From: Nocardia pneumoniae NBRC 100136
GTDB lineage: Bacteria; Actinomycetota; Actinomycetes; Mycobacteriales; Mycobacteriaceae
NCBI RefSeq assembly: GCF_000308755.1
Contig: NZ_BAGF01000079.1
Location: 124,001 to 188,000 of the forward strand
Length of the DNA stretch: 64,000 bases
Direction of reading: 5' to 3'
The translations under genes were made by a program, and so were the position numbers. Positions 52,237 through 59,907 of the stretch are shown one piece after another. Numbering within the stretch: position 1 is the stretch's first letter; each line of letters opens with the position of its first letter. The notes under the pieces are model-generated. The model was not told where the DNA came from, did no database searches, and saw only the letters and a program-made list of their open reading frames with translations.

Positions 52237-53171
52237 TGACGAGAGCTGCCGCGCCTTTGCCCGATGACGCGCTCGTGCTCGGGTTGGATGTCGGCGGAAC
52301 CACCATCAAAGGCGAGATCTCCGATGCTCAGGGGACCGCGCTGGCGGTCGGCGCGGTCCCGACGCCGCTCGGCGCGGCCGCCTTCGACGCCATGGGCGAT
52401 TTGGGCGAGCGATTGCTGGCCGAGCTACCGGAATCCGACCGCCGCCGCGTCGGGCGCGCGGCCGTCGTACTGCCCGGGATCGTCGACGTCGCCCGATCCG
52501 TCGCGGTGTTCAGCAGCAACGTCGGCTGGCGAGACGTGCATGTCGGCGACCGTTTCACCGAGCGCTGGGGTCTGCCGACGCTGATCGAGCACGATGTCGC
52601 CGTCGCCGGTTGGGCGGAAGCGCGTTACGGCGCGGGACGGAGCCACGAGAACGTGTGCGTCGTCATCCTCGGCACCGGCATCTCCGGGACTCTGTCCGTC
52701 GGCGGTCGGCTGGTGCGCAGCGGCTACGGACAAGTCGGCGAGTACGGGCACATACCGGTGCGGCGCGACGGATTGCCCTGTCCCTGCGGCAATATCGGCT
52801 GCGTCGAGACGGTCGCCTCGGGCGCGGCGATCGCGCGGGCCTACACCCACCGGACAGGACGCGAGATCTCCGGCGCCGCTGAAGTTTTCGCACTCATGCC
52901 CACCGACCCCGACGCCGCTGCCGTCGTCCAGGACGCCGTCGACGCACTCGCCGACGGTCTGGTAGGCATCGTGCACGCCGCCTGCCCCGAGCTGATCGTT
53001 CTCGGCGGCGGACTCGCCGGAGCGGGCGCGGCGCTCACCGAGCCACTACACCGAGCACTGGCCGACCGGCTCCGCCTGGTCCCCACACCCCGTGTGGTGC
53101 TCGGCGAATTCGGCGCCCGCGCAGGCCTGGCGGGTGCTTCCCTCCTCGCACGGAAGGGAGAACTGGCATGA
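52236..53171 (+). CDS. ROK family sugar kinase (probable amino-sugar kinase)
   Basis: About 311 aa with ROK landmarks. The ATP loop is LVLGLDVGGTTIKGEI. The catalytic region IEHDVAVAGWAEARYGAG contains the Asp base. The zinc/ROK signature is GEYGHIPVRRDGLPCPCGNIGC and the adenosine motif LIVLGGGLAGAG. It likely phosphorylates N-acetylgalactosamine or N-acetylglucosamine at C6. GTG 52236 gives the normal family length; the frame is open 210 codons upstream through repeats. The stop overlaps a mini-ORF start (ATGA). Confidence 0.88.
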   Translation: MTRAAAPLPDDALVLGLDVGGTTIKGEISDAQGTALAVGAVPTPLGAAAFDAMGDLGERLLAELPESDRRRVGRAAVVLPGIVDVARSVAVFSSNVGWRDVHVGDRFTERWGLPTLIEHDVAVAGWAEARYGAGRSHENVCVVILGTGISGTLSVGGRLVRSGYGQVGEYGHIPVRRDGLPCPCGNIGCVETVASGAAIARAYTHRTGREISGAAEVFALMPTDPDAAAVVQDAVDALADGLVGIVHAACPELIVLGGGLAGAGAALTEPLHRALADRLRLVPTPRVVLGEFGARAGLAGASLLARKGELA

Positions 53172-53293
53172 CACGCACACCCGCCAACCAAATCCACCCG
53201 ACCTCCGCACCCCGAATTACCTCCGCCGGGCACCGCACACACGCAAAGCTCGCGAGCCACGCACAATTCGCACGGCAGGGAGCACCCGCATGA
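53168..53293 (+). repeat. Junction duplication and 41-codon mini-ORF between ROK and nagA
   Basis: The ROK 3' end TCGCACGGAAGGGAG..GCATGAC (53146-53172) reappears 122 bp later as TCGCACGGCAGGGAG..GCATGAC (53268-53294), where ATG starts nagA. The first ATG overlaps the ROK stop and opens 41 codons whose TGA overlaps the nagA ATG. Both copies keep the Shine-Dalgarno. The peptide (MTRTPANQIHPTS...) looks random, so a role in coupling is more likely than a functional product. Confidence 0.75.
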
Positions 53294-54450
53294 CAGAGCA
53301 CTCCGAGCTGATTATTCGGGGGCGCATCGTCTCGGCGAGTGTCGTCCTGGATGACGGTGTGGTGATGACGTCCGGGGAGCGGATCATCGCGGTGCGGTCG
53401 TTCGCGCAATGGCGGGCCGTCCACCCGGATTTACCGGAGCCGCCATTTTCCGGAACGGTGCTGCCGGGGCTTGTGGATATTCACAATCACGGCGGGTTCG
53501 GGCATCGGTTCGACACGGTGGACGCCGCGGAGGCGAGAGCGGCGGCCGAGGCGCACCACGCGAGCGGCTCCACCACCGTGGTGGCGAGCGTGGTCACCGG
53601 ACCTGCCCCGGCGATGGTGGCGCAGATCGCCGTACTGCGCGTACTGGCCGAGGAGGGCGTGCTCGGAGGCATCCACGTCGAGGGACCTTTCCTGGCCGAA
53701 GCCCGATGCGGAGCACAGGATCCGCGGTTCCTGCGCGACCCGGATCCGGACCTGACCGACCAACTGCTGGCCGCGGGCGGCGCGTGGCTCCGCGCGATGA
53801 CGCTCGCGCCGGAGCGCCCTGGATATGCGGACGTCGCAAGGCGGTTGGTCGACCACGGTGTGGTGGTCGCGCTCGGCCACAGCGACGCCGACTACCGGAC
53901 TTTCCGTAATGCCTTGCACCCCAGCGGATTCGGCAGCGTCGTCACGCATCTGGCGAACGGGATGCCACCGCTGCATCACCGCGAAGCCGGTCCGGTCGCC
54001 GCGGCTCTGGTCACCGCGGCGGCAGGTGACGTGACCGTGGAGCTGATCGGCGACGGTGTGCACGTCGATCCCGGCTTCGCCGCGCTGGTGTTCGCGACCG
54101 CGCCGGGGCGGGTCGCGCTGGTCACCGATGCCATGCAGGCGGCGGGGCTCGGGGACGGCGAATACCGGCTCGGCCCACAGTCGGTCACGGTGCGCGACGG
54201 GGTGGCGCGAATCGCCAACGGGTCGATCGCGGGTGGGGTCAGCACGCTGTTGCAGTGTGTGGCGCGGGCGGTGCGAGAATCCAATGTCCCGCTGCGGGAC
54301 GCGGTGCTGGCGGCCACCTGCACTCCGGCGACCGCGCTGGGACTCGCGGAGGTCGGTGACCTGCGGCCCGGCTACTTCGCCGACATATTGACAGTCAGTG
54401 ACAATCTCCAGTTGCGCCGGGTGCTCAGACGTGGACAGTGGTTGACGTGA
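53290..54450 (+). CDS. nagA: N-acetylhexosamine-6-phosphate deacetylase (NagA/AgaA)
   Basis: A 386-aa amidohydrolase removing acetate from N-acetylglucosamine- or N-acetylgalactosamine-6-phosphate. Motifs: LPGLVDIHNHGGFGHRFD (metal His), GIHVEGPFLAEARCGAQDP (metal Glu), LGHSDADYRT, THLANGMPPLHHREAG and LVTDAMQAAG (catalytic Asp). ATG 53290 with GGGAG upstream is clear. It overlaps pfkB by 4 bp (GTGA). Context favours the galacto-series substrate. Confidence 0.92.
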   Translation: MTEHSELIIRGRIVSASVVLDDGVVMTSGERIIAVRSFAQWRAVHPDLPEPPFSGTVLPGLVDIHNHGGFGHRFDTVDAAEARAAAEAHHASGSTTVVASVVTGPAPAMVAQIAVLRVLAEEGVLGGIHVEGPFLAEARCGAQDPRFLRDPDPDLTDQLLAAGGAWLRAMTLAPERPGYADVARRLVDHGVVVALGHSDADYRTFRNALHPSGFGSVVTHLANGMPPLHHREAGPVAAALVTAAAGDVTVELIGDGVHVDPGFAALVFATAPGRVALVTDAMQAAGLGDGEYRLGPQSVTVRDGVARIANGSIAGGVSTLLQCVARAVRESNVPLRDAVLAATCTPATALGLAEVGDLRPGYFADILTVSDNLQLRRVLRRGQWLT

Positions 54451-55400
54451 TCCTCACCGTGACAATGAATCCCGCGTACGACATGACCTACCGGGTCGAA
54501 CGCTTCGAACGCGGGCAGGCCCACCGGGTCCGCTCGGTGGAGCAGCGCATCGGCGGCAAGGGCATCAACGTGACCCGGGTGCTGAATCAGCTCGGCAAAT
54601 ACGCCAAGGCCACCGGTTTCTCCGACCACGCTTTCGCGGCTGCCGCCGAACTGGAGATGCCGGTGGACTTCGTGCACGCCCTGCCCTGGGTGCGCCGCAC
54701 CGTGGTGATCAGCGAATCCGAGGACGGCACCGCCACCGCGCTGTGGGAACCGGGCGCCCGGGTCTCCAATCCGCACGCGGCCGAGCAACTGGCCGTCCGG
54801 GTGGCCGGGCTGCTACCCGAGATCGCGGGCCTGGTCATCTCCGGCTCGTTGCCGGGCGGCATCGAACCCTCGCTTCCCGCCGAGATCGCACGCACCGCCA
54901 TCGCGGCCGACGTGCCGACCATCGTCGACGTCGACGGCGAGGCGTTGCGCCTGGCCGCCCAGGTGCCGGGCATCGTGCTCACGCCGAATCGCGGCGAAGT
55001 GCATCGCCTCACCGGCACCGAACCCGACAGCACCGACGCCGTCGTGGCCGCCGCCTACCCTCTCGTCGAACGCGGCGTGCGCGCCGTGATCACCACCCGC
55101 GGTGCGGAAGGAATGGTCGCGGTCACCGCCGACGGCGCGTGGTCGGCCGCGCTCCCTGAGCCGCTAGCCGGAAACCCCACGGGCGCAGGAGATTCCGTGG
55201 TGGCTGCGGTGATCGCCGCCCTTTCCACCGACTCCAGCCCCGACTGGGCGGCCCTGCTCACCGACGCGGTGGCGACTTCCGCGTCCGCCGTGGTCATCCC
55301 GGTGGCCGGTGAGATCGACCGCGGTCTGCGGACCCGCCTCGCCCCGACCGTCCGCGTCGAACGACTGGATCTACCAAAACCTCAGGAAACTTCACCATGA
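54447..55400 (+). CDS. PfkB family kinase (tagatose-6-phosphate/1-phosphofructokinase type)
   Basis: A 317-aa sugar kinase: DMTYRVERFERGQAHRV, IGGKGINVTRVLNQLG (substrate site), ISGSLPGGI, PNRGEVHRLTG and the anion-hole NPTGAGDSVVAA with the catalytic Asp. The hexose-phosphate kinase subgroup (LacC/FruK) is indicated by NPAYD and GGKGINV. With aldolase next, it would phosphorylate tagatose-6-phosphate to tagatose-1,6-bisphosphate. GTG 54447 overlaps the nagA stop (GTGA). Confidence 0.88.
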   Translation: MILTVTMNPAYDMTYRVERFERGQAHRVRSVEQRIGGKGINVTRVLNQLGKYAKATGFSDHAFAAAAELEMPVDFVHALPWVRRTVVISESEDGTATALWEPGARVSNPHAAEQLAVRVAGLLPEIAGLVISGSLPGGIEPSLPAEIARTAIAADVPTIVDVDGEALRLAAQVPGIVLTPNRGEVHRLTGTEPDSTDAVVAAAYPLVERGVRAVITTRGAEGMVAVTADGAWSAALPEPLAGNPTGAGDSVVAAVIAALSTDSSPDWAALLTDAVATSASAVVIPVAGEIDRGLRTRLAPTVRVERLDLPKPQETSP

Positions 55401-55577
55401 CGATCGCCGACCGCACCGAGTGCGCCGACGAGGTCGGTCCCCACCGCCCGGGCCAACACTCCAGCCTCGGCACAGCGGCAGTAGCTGCCCGCCACCACGC
55501 TCGACAGTACCGACGAGCAGCCCGCAGGCGCGGCGCAGCGCATCGAGGCGGCCCGCACCACGGTCACGGACTTCGGC

Positions 55578-55867
55578 ATTGCCCCCCAATCCCGTCATGC
55601 GGCGGGCCGGACTCCCGACCGGCCCAACCTGTGCACGTAGCCGACACAACCCCTTTTCGGCGTCGAGATTCAGCGACCATACAACCCCGGCTCAGCCCAC
55701 CCAGTGAGTTCGCCCATGCCTAATTGCCACCCGATGCCGCCACCCGGCGGGCTGGACTGCCGACTGGTTCAACGTGTGCGCGGGGTCGGCACAGCCCCTG
55801 TTCCCCATCCAGATTCGGCGGCCGTACAACGCGGTCCAGCCCACCCGACCGGCCCCACGCACCGGGC
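55578..55867 (+). repeat. 145-bp tandem duplication upstream of the aldolase
   Basis: Unit A (55578-55722) and unit B (55723-55867) align end to end over ~145 bp with roughly two-thirds or more identity, starting ATTGCCMCCCRATSCC in both and passing GGCGGGCYGGACT. The minus strand encodes a shared VGSPARR peptide in both, but no supported gene. The 55401-55885 gap otherwise lacks coding signal and separates pfkB from the aldolase. Confidence 0.8.
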
Positions 55868-55885
55868 ATCACGAAAGCATGAGCT

Positions 55886-56710
55886 ATGCCGCTGACCTCT
55901 GTTCCGGAACTGATTGCGGCGGCCCGTCCCGGCGGGCTAGGCGCGTTCAACGTGATCACCCTCGAGCACGCCGAGGCGATCGCCGCCGCCGCGGAGTCGT
56001 CGAAAAGGCCGGTGGTACTTCAGCTTTCGGAGAACACGGCGATCTACCACGGGAGCGTCGCCCCGCTCGCCCTCGCCTGCCTGCGCATTGCCGCCGACAG
56101 CAGCGCGGCCGTCGCGGTCCATCTCGACCATGCCACCACCGCCGAATTGGTCCATGAAGCGGTCGACCTCGGTATCCGCTCGGTCATGTTCGACGGCTCC
56201 ACCCTCGATTACGCCGACAACCTCGCCGCCACCGCCCGCATCGCCCGGTGGTGCCATGACCGCGGCGTACACATCGAAGCCGAACTCGGCGAAGTCGGCG
56301 GCAAAGACGGCGCCCACGCCCCCGGCGCACGCACCGACCCCGACGAGGCCGTCGAATTCGTCGATGTCACCGGCGTAGACGCGCTAGCGGTGGCGGTCGG
56401 CTCCTCGCACGCCATGCACACCCGCACCGCGGAACTCGACAACGACCTGATCGCCCGCCTGGCGGCGAAAGTCCCGGTCCCCCTCGTACTGCACGGCTCC
56501 TCCGGCGTCCCCGACGAAGGCCTACGCGCCGCCGTCGCCCACGGCATGACCAAGATAAACATCGCCACCCGCCTCAACATCCAGATGACCACCACCATCC
56601 GCACCACCCTGTCCACCAACCCCACCCTCTCCGACCCCCGCAAATACCTCACCCCCGCCCGCACCGCCATCCAATCGGAAGTCGAACACTTCCTCCACCT
56701 CCTCGCCTGA
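55886..56710 (+). CDS. Class II ketose-bisphosphate aldolase (GatY/KbaY-like)
   Basis: A 274-aa zinc aldolase: GGLGAFNVITLEHAEAI, VAVHLDHATT (zinc His), RSVMFDGS, HIEAELGEVGGKDGA, VGSSHAMHT (zinc His), LVLHGSSGVPDE and MTKINIATRLN. It cleaves tagatose- or fructose-1,6-bisphosphate to DHAP and glyceraldehyde-3-phosphate. It is last step of the amino-sugar route predicted here. It is preceded by a duplicated 145-bp region rather than being tightly coupled. Confidence 0.9.
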   Translation: MPLTSVPELIAAARPGGLGAFNVITLEHAEAIAAAAESSKRPVVLQLSENTAIYHGSVAPLALACLRIAADSSAAVAVHLDHATTAELVHEAVDLGIRSVMFDGSTLDYADNLAATARIARWCHDRGVHIEAELGEVGGKDGAHAPGARTDPDEAVEFVDVTGVDALAVAVGSSHAMHTRTAELDNDLIARLAAKVPVPLVLHGSSGVPDEGLRAAVAHGMTKINIATRLNIQMTTTIRTTLSTNPTLSDPRKYLTPARTAIQSEVEHFLHLLA

Positions 56711-56970
56711 TCCCCCGCGAGTGGCACACCACGGAGAGATCTTCTCGCGTTTCGCCGCAGCCAGGCGCCACTCGCCGATAGGAACGGCCGGTGGCGCGGA
56801 CGAGGGAGTTGGCGCCACCGGCCGGTCGGGTGGTGGAGCAGGGCAGTTGTCCACCGGTCGAGCTGTCGATGGATTGGTTGCATCGACGGGGCCACTCTTC
56901 CCGCTCTGGCTGAGTGTTGCTTGTAGCCGAGCTGTGAGTCAGCTGGGAGTAGTGCGGTTGCGGTTCTCGC

Positions 56971-57171
56971 TCACTGAGCGAGTTCGGCGGATCGAATCGC
57001 CGCTGTGAATGCGGACCACTGGGCGGGTGTGAAGGCAAGGACGGGCCGGACGTCCGGTGTGCCCTGAAACTTGCTGTCACGGACCAGTACTCGGCCGCTG
57101 TCGAAGCACACCTCGACGCAGGTCTGGCTGTCGTTGGAATAGGAAGATTTGAACCAACCGGTACTGCTCAC
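56971..57171 (-). CDS. DUF397 domain protein
   Basis: A 66-aa protein with the DUF397 signature: GWFKSSYSNDSQTCVEV, VLVRDSKFQG and FTPAQWSAFTAAIR. DUF397 proteins are encoded beside DUF5753/Scr1-type regulators in actinomycetes and can act as their interacting partner. The GTG start overlaps the stop of that regulator (GTGA), so the pair is coupled. The exact role is not established. Confidence 0.9.
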   Translation of the reverse strand: MSSTGWFKSSYSNDSQTCVEVCFDSGRVLVRDSKFQGTPDVRPVLAFTPAQWSAFTAAIRSAELAQ

Positions 57172-58049
57172 CCGGCCGAGTTTAATCCGGCCGCGGTCGC
57201 CCGGATCAGCGCCAAGGACTCGGCCCGAGACAGCGCCAACGAACGCGCTCGCTCGAACACAAAACCCAAGTCGCGCACTTTGGTTTCCTTTCGACTTTCG
57301 TCATCGATGATGATCTGGCCGAATACCGCTGATTCGTGCCAGGCCAGCGTCGGCAGACGAGGGCTGGCGAAGTCGAGCAGGTGGTATGTGGAGCTTGCCG
57401 GAACGCTGTCCGCGGCCGTGAACGGGATGACCTGCAGCTCGACGTTCTCCGAGTGCGACTCGAGGAGGTCGGCAAGGTGAACCAGTTGACGACGCAGCAC
57501 ATCCGGACCGCCTACCTGCTGACGGAGTGCCGCCTCTCCGACAACCGCCCGGAGCGAAACCGGGCTCTCGCCTGAGAGCCTTTGCTGCCGATGAAGTCTC
57601 GCCTCGACTCGCTGATCGACTTCGATCGCCCGTACCGTCGCTCCTGCGGATAGCATCTGTGCCCGAATGAACTCCTCACCTTGCAGGAGGCCAGGCATCA
57701 TGACGCTTTCATAGGTCCGGATCGACTCGGCTCCCCACTCCATTCCGTAGTAGCGAAGGATCTCGTCGCCGAACAACGCGGAGTATCGACTCCACCATCC
57801 GCGCCGCTTCGCGGCCTCACGCAGCGCCAGCAGTTCGCGCTGTTCGCTGCGATCGATCTCGAGGATGTCCAGCAGTTGCTCGAGCTTGTCCTTGGGGAGC
57901 AGGTTGCGCTCGTTCTCGATGTGCGACCAGTACGCGGCCGAGACATCGAGCGCTCTGGTGATCGAGGCGGCTCCAATGCCCAACTCCAACCGCCGCTGCC
58001 GAAGCCTGAGCGCCAGTTCCCAACGCGCAACCGCGGGTGACAGCGCCAT
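57168..58049 (-). CDS. XRE-type regulator with DUF5753 domain
   Basis: About 293 aa. The N-terminal helix-turn-helix is GIGAASITRALDVSAAYWSHIENERN. The C-terminal DUF5753 domain carries IRTYESVMMPGLLQGEEFIRAQ, a hallmark, and VELQVIPFTAAD with LDFASPRLPTLAW. ATG 58049 is preferred to a 28-codon longer frame running into the AT-rich promoter. It is coupled to DUF397. Such pairs are developmental or toxin-antitoxin-like in Streptomyces; here the target is unknown. Confidence 0.88.
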   Translation of the reverse strand: MALSPAVARWELALRLRQRRLELGIGAASITRALDVSAAYWSHIENERNLLPKDKLEQLLDILEIDRSEQRELLALREAAKRRGWWSRYSALFGDEILRYYGMEWGAESIRTYESVMMPGLLQGEEFIRAQMLSAGATVRAIEVDQRVEARLHRQQRLSGESPVSLRAVVGEAALRQQVGGPDVLRRQLVHLADLLESHSENVELQVIPFTAADSVPASSTYHLLDFASPRLPTLAWHESAVFGQIIIDDESRKETKVRDLGFVFERARSLALSRAESLALIRATAAGLNSAG

Positions 58050-58180
58050 GCCAGCACAATACAGCCGACAATGCTGCCCAAACAGTTCCGTAAATTGACT
58101 TGTATACTTTAGAATTCGGGGGTCGCGCATCACAGGCGGGGGCTTCTGGACCCGCTCGGCGGGGATGGAGGGGGTTCCGA

Positions 58181-58474
58181 ATGTCTGTGCACGTCATCGA
58201 CCGGGCTTGGATGGTGAGTGATCGGACGCCGCATCAGGCGCGGCGGGTCAGTGAGGACGCGTGGGTGGTGTCCTATCTGCGCGGGCGGATGGTGACGACG
58301 GAGCAGGCGACAGCGGCTATCCAAGCGGCGGAAGCGGTTTCGCTGATGGAGGAGTTGGCGAGCCGCATCGGGCTCACGGCGATGGAAGCGCTCGGCCTGG
58401 TCGTCATCGAGAAGCCGTGGGATGCCCGTGATGGGTACCGGTTGCCGCGCCCGGGCGGGCGGCATCGTCGATGA
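58181..58474 (+). CDS. Conserved small protein upstream of DUF4254 gene
   Basis: A 97-aa protein starting MSVHVIDRAWMVSDRTPHQ with GGAGGGGG 8 nt upstream of the ATG. The core is helical (TTEQATAAIQAAEAVSLMEEL, GLTAMEALGLVVIEK). No domain is recognised. It is divergent from the DUF5753 regulator across an AT-rich gap containing GTATAC. Its stop overlaps the ATG of a DUF4254 gene (ATGA), suggesting joint function. Confidence 0.65.
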   Translation: MSVHVIDRAWMVSDRTPHQARRVSEDAWVVSYLRGRMVTTEQATAAIQAAEAVSLMEELASRIGLTAMEALGLVVIEKPWDARDGYRLPRPGGRHRR

Positions 58475-58971
58475 CTCGCGCGTTTCGCGCACTGCCCGGC
58501 AATACCAGTCGACAACAGGGGGTAATCGCGGTGCGACCGCTGCCGACCAAAGAACTTGTCCTGCATGCCTGCCGCGCGGCGCCGCGCCGCGATCATCCGA
58601 TCCTGACGTCCGCCCACCTACTCGCCGGACTGCATCAGCGTCGGCTACTTACCGAACCGGGTGGGGCGAACGACATCGATCAGCATCGGGCCGGGCTCGT
58701 CATCGCCATCGACCGCTGGGTCGCCACCGAGACGCCGCTTCCGCACGGCGGCGCGCTCATGCACACCGAGACCGTCGGCATGGTGATCGACCGGCTCGCC
58801 CAGTTCTCCGCGTCCGCTCACGAAATACTGCCCAGCGCACCGGAATGGGCCGTGCACGACGCCTGGGAGCGCCTCGCCGAACTCGCGCTCGGGTACGAAG
58901 ACCTCGCCTACGAGGTCGCGGCGGGTCTGCGCCGCCTGCCGTACCTCAGCGGTCCACGCTCGGCGTCATGA
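58471..58971 (+). CDS. DUF4254 domain protein (third copy)
   Basis: A 166-aa protein with the DUF4254 pattern: RPLPTKELVLHACRAAP, DHPILTSAHLLAGLHQRR, LVIAIDRWVATETPLP, GALMHTETVGMVIDRLAQFS and WERLAELALGYEDLAYEVAAGLRRLP. ATG 58471 overlaps the upstream stop; GTG 58531, after AGGGGGT, better matches the start seen in relatives. Its 3' end overlaps the convergent DUF3349 gene by 6 bp. The function is unknown. Confidence 0.82.
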   Translation: MTRAFRALPGNTSRQQGVIAVRPLPTKELVLHACRAAPRRDHPILTSAHLLAGLHQRRLLTEPGGANDIDQHRAGLVIAIDRWVATETPLPHGGALMHTETVGMVIDRLAQFSASAHEILPSAPEWAVHDAWERLAELALGYEDLAYEVAAGLRRLPYLSGPRSAS

Positions 58972-59256
58972 ACCTCCGGCACCGTGCTCGAGATCCGGCC
59001 AGGCGCGCGCTTCGACGCGGGCGCGCACTCGAGCGACGTCGGCTTCGGAGGGCATGTCGTTGGTGATCTTGGTGATGGTGACCTGGATATCGGTCGTGTC
59101 GCCGGGATCGGCCAGCTCGGCGGCGATCCGAGCCACCTCCTCGTCGGACAGGCGGCGGCGCAGCAGAGCGAGCAGCGGGATGTAGTCGGATTCCGGGACA
59201 CCCTCCGGATATCCGGCCCGCAGCCAGTCGATGATCGCGCTTAGGAACGGAGGCAT
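58966..59256 (-). CDS. DUF3349 domain protein (first)
   Basis: A 96-aa acidic protein with the DUF3349 pattern: PPFLSAIIDWLRAGYPEGVP, DYIPLLALLRRRLSDEEVARIAAEL and ITKITNDMPSEADVARVRARV. Mycobacteria carry homologues (Rv0543c-like) beside pitA, as here. The structure is a small helical DNA-binding-like fold in relatives, but function is unproven. It lies 17 bp after a paralogue, a tandem duplication. Confidence 0.85.
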   Translation of the reverse strand: MPPFLSAIIDWLRAGYPEGVPESDYIPLLALLRRRLSDEEVARIAAELADPGDTTDIQVTITKITNDMPSEADVARVRARVEARAWPDLEHGAGGS

Positions 59257-59273
59257 CGGCGATCGCTTCTCGG

Positions 59274-59615
59274 TCAGTCGGAATCGGCGGGCGGGTCGGC
59301 CAAGGGCCAGCCACCCGCCGCCAAGTGGGAGGCGACGCGGGCAATGTCGTCGTCGTCCGGTTGCTCCTTCGCGATCCGGGCGATGGCCTGCTCGATCTCC
59401 ACGCGGGTGATCCCGGATTCCGGATTCGAGGCCGCCAACTCCTCGGCGATGGCGGCCACCTCGTAGTCGGTGAGGTGGCGATGCAGCACCGCCAACAGCG
59501 CGACGTAGTCCGACTGCGGAACGCCCTGCGGGTAACCCGCACGCAGCCAGCTCACGATCTTGCCGAGCAGCTTCGGCCGGAGTTTCGCTTGATCGGTCAC
59601 ATCGCCGCCCTTCAT
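59274..59615 (-). CDS. DUF3349 domain protein (second)
   Basis: A 113-aa paralogue of the neighbour: LLGKIVSWLRAGYPQGVP, DYVALLAVLHRHLTDYEVAAIAEEL, IEQAIARIAKEQPDDDDIARV and a C-terminal GGWPLADPP. ATG 59615 overlaps the upstream membrane-protein stop (ATGA); GTG 59600 is an alternative. Two DUF3349 genes downstream of pit differ from the single one I recall in M. tuberculosis. Confidence 0.85.
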   Translation of the reverse strand: MKGGDVTDQAKLRPKLLGKIVSWLRAGYPQGVPQSDYVALLAVLHRHLTDYEVAAIAEELAASNPESGITRVEIEQAIARIAKEQPDDDDIARVASHLAAGGWPLADPPADSD

Positions 59616-59896
59616 GCCTGTCCGAACAGATGGATGCCGAATCTGGCCGCCAGGAACGCTCTGGCCGTGTACAGGATCCCACTGATGATCGCCGCGACGA
59701 CCACCACGAGGCACAGCAGCGCGACCGCGAGCGCCGGATAGTTGCGCCGCACCGTGCGTCCGTCCGCGGCGACGGTGGCCGACAAAGACCAGAACCGCAC
59801 CCCGATCGCGAAGATCATCGGCAAGCCCGCGCCGAGCAGCAGCCCGGCCACGGTGACCTTCCCCAGCGAGTTCAGATTCGTGACGAGAGTGTGCAC
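59612..59896 (-). CDS. Small membrane protein between Pit and DUF3349
   Basis: A 94-aa protein with two membrane helices (VTVAGLLLGAGLPMIFAIGV and LAVALLCLVVVVAAIISGIL) joined by a basic loop. It corresponds by position and topology to Rv0544c beside pitA in mycobacteria. It is 11 bp after pit and overlaps DUF3349 by 4 bp. The function is unknown; a role with phosphate uptake is inferred from conserved order. Confidence 0.8.
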   Translation of the reverse strand: MHTLVTNLNSLGKVTVAGLLLGAGLPMIFAIGVRFWSLSATVAADGRTVRRNYPALAVALLCLVVVVAAIISGILYTARAFLAARFGIHLFGQA

Positions 59897-59907
59897 GCCT
59901 GGTCCTC

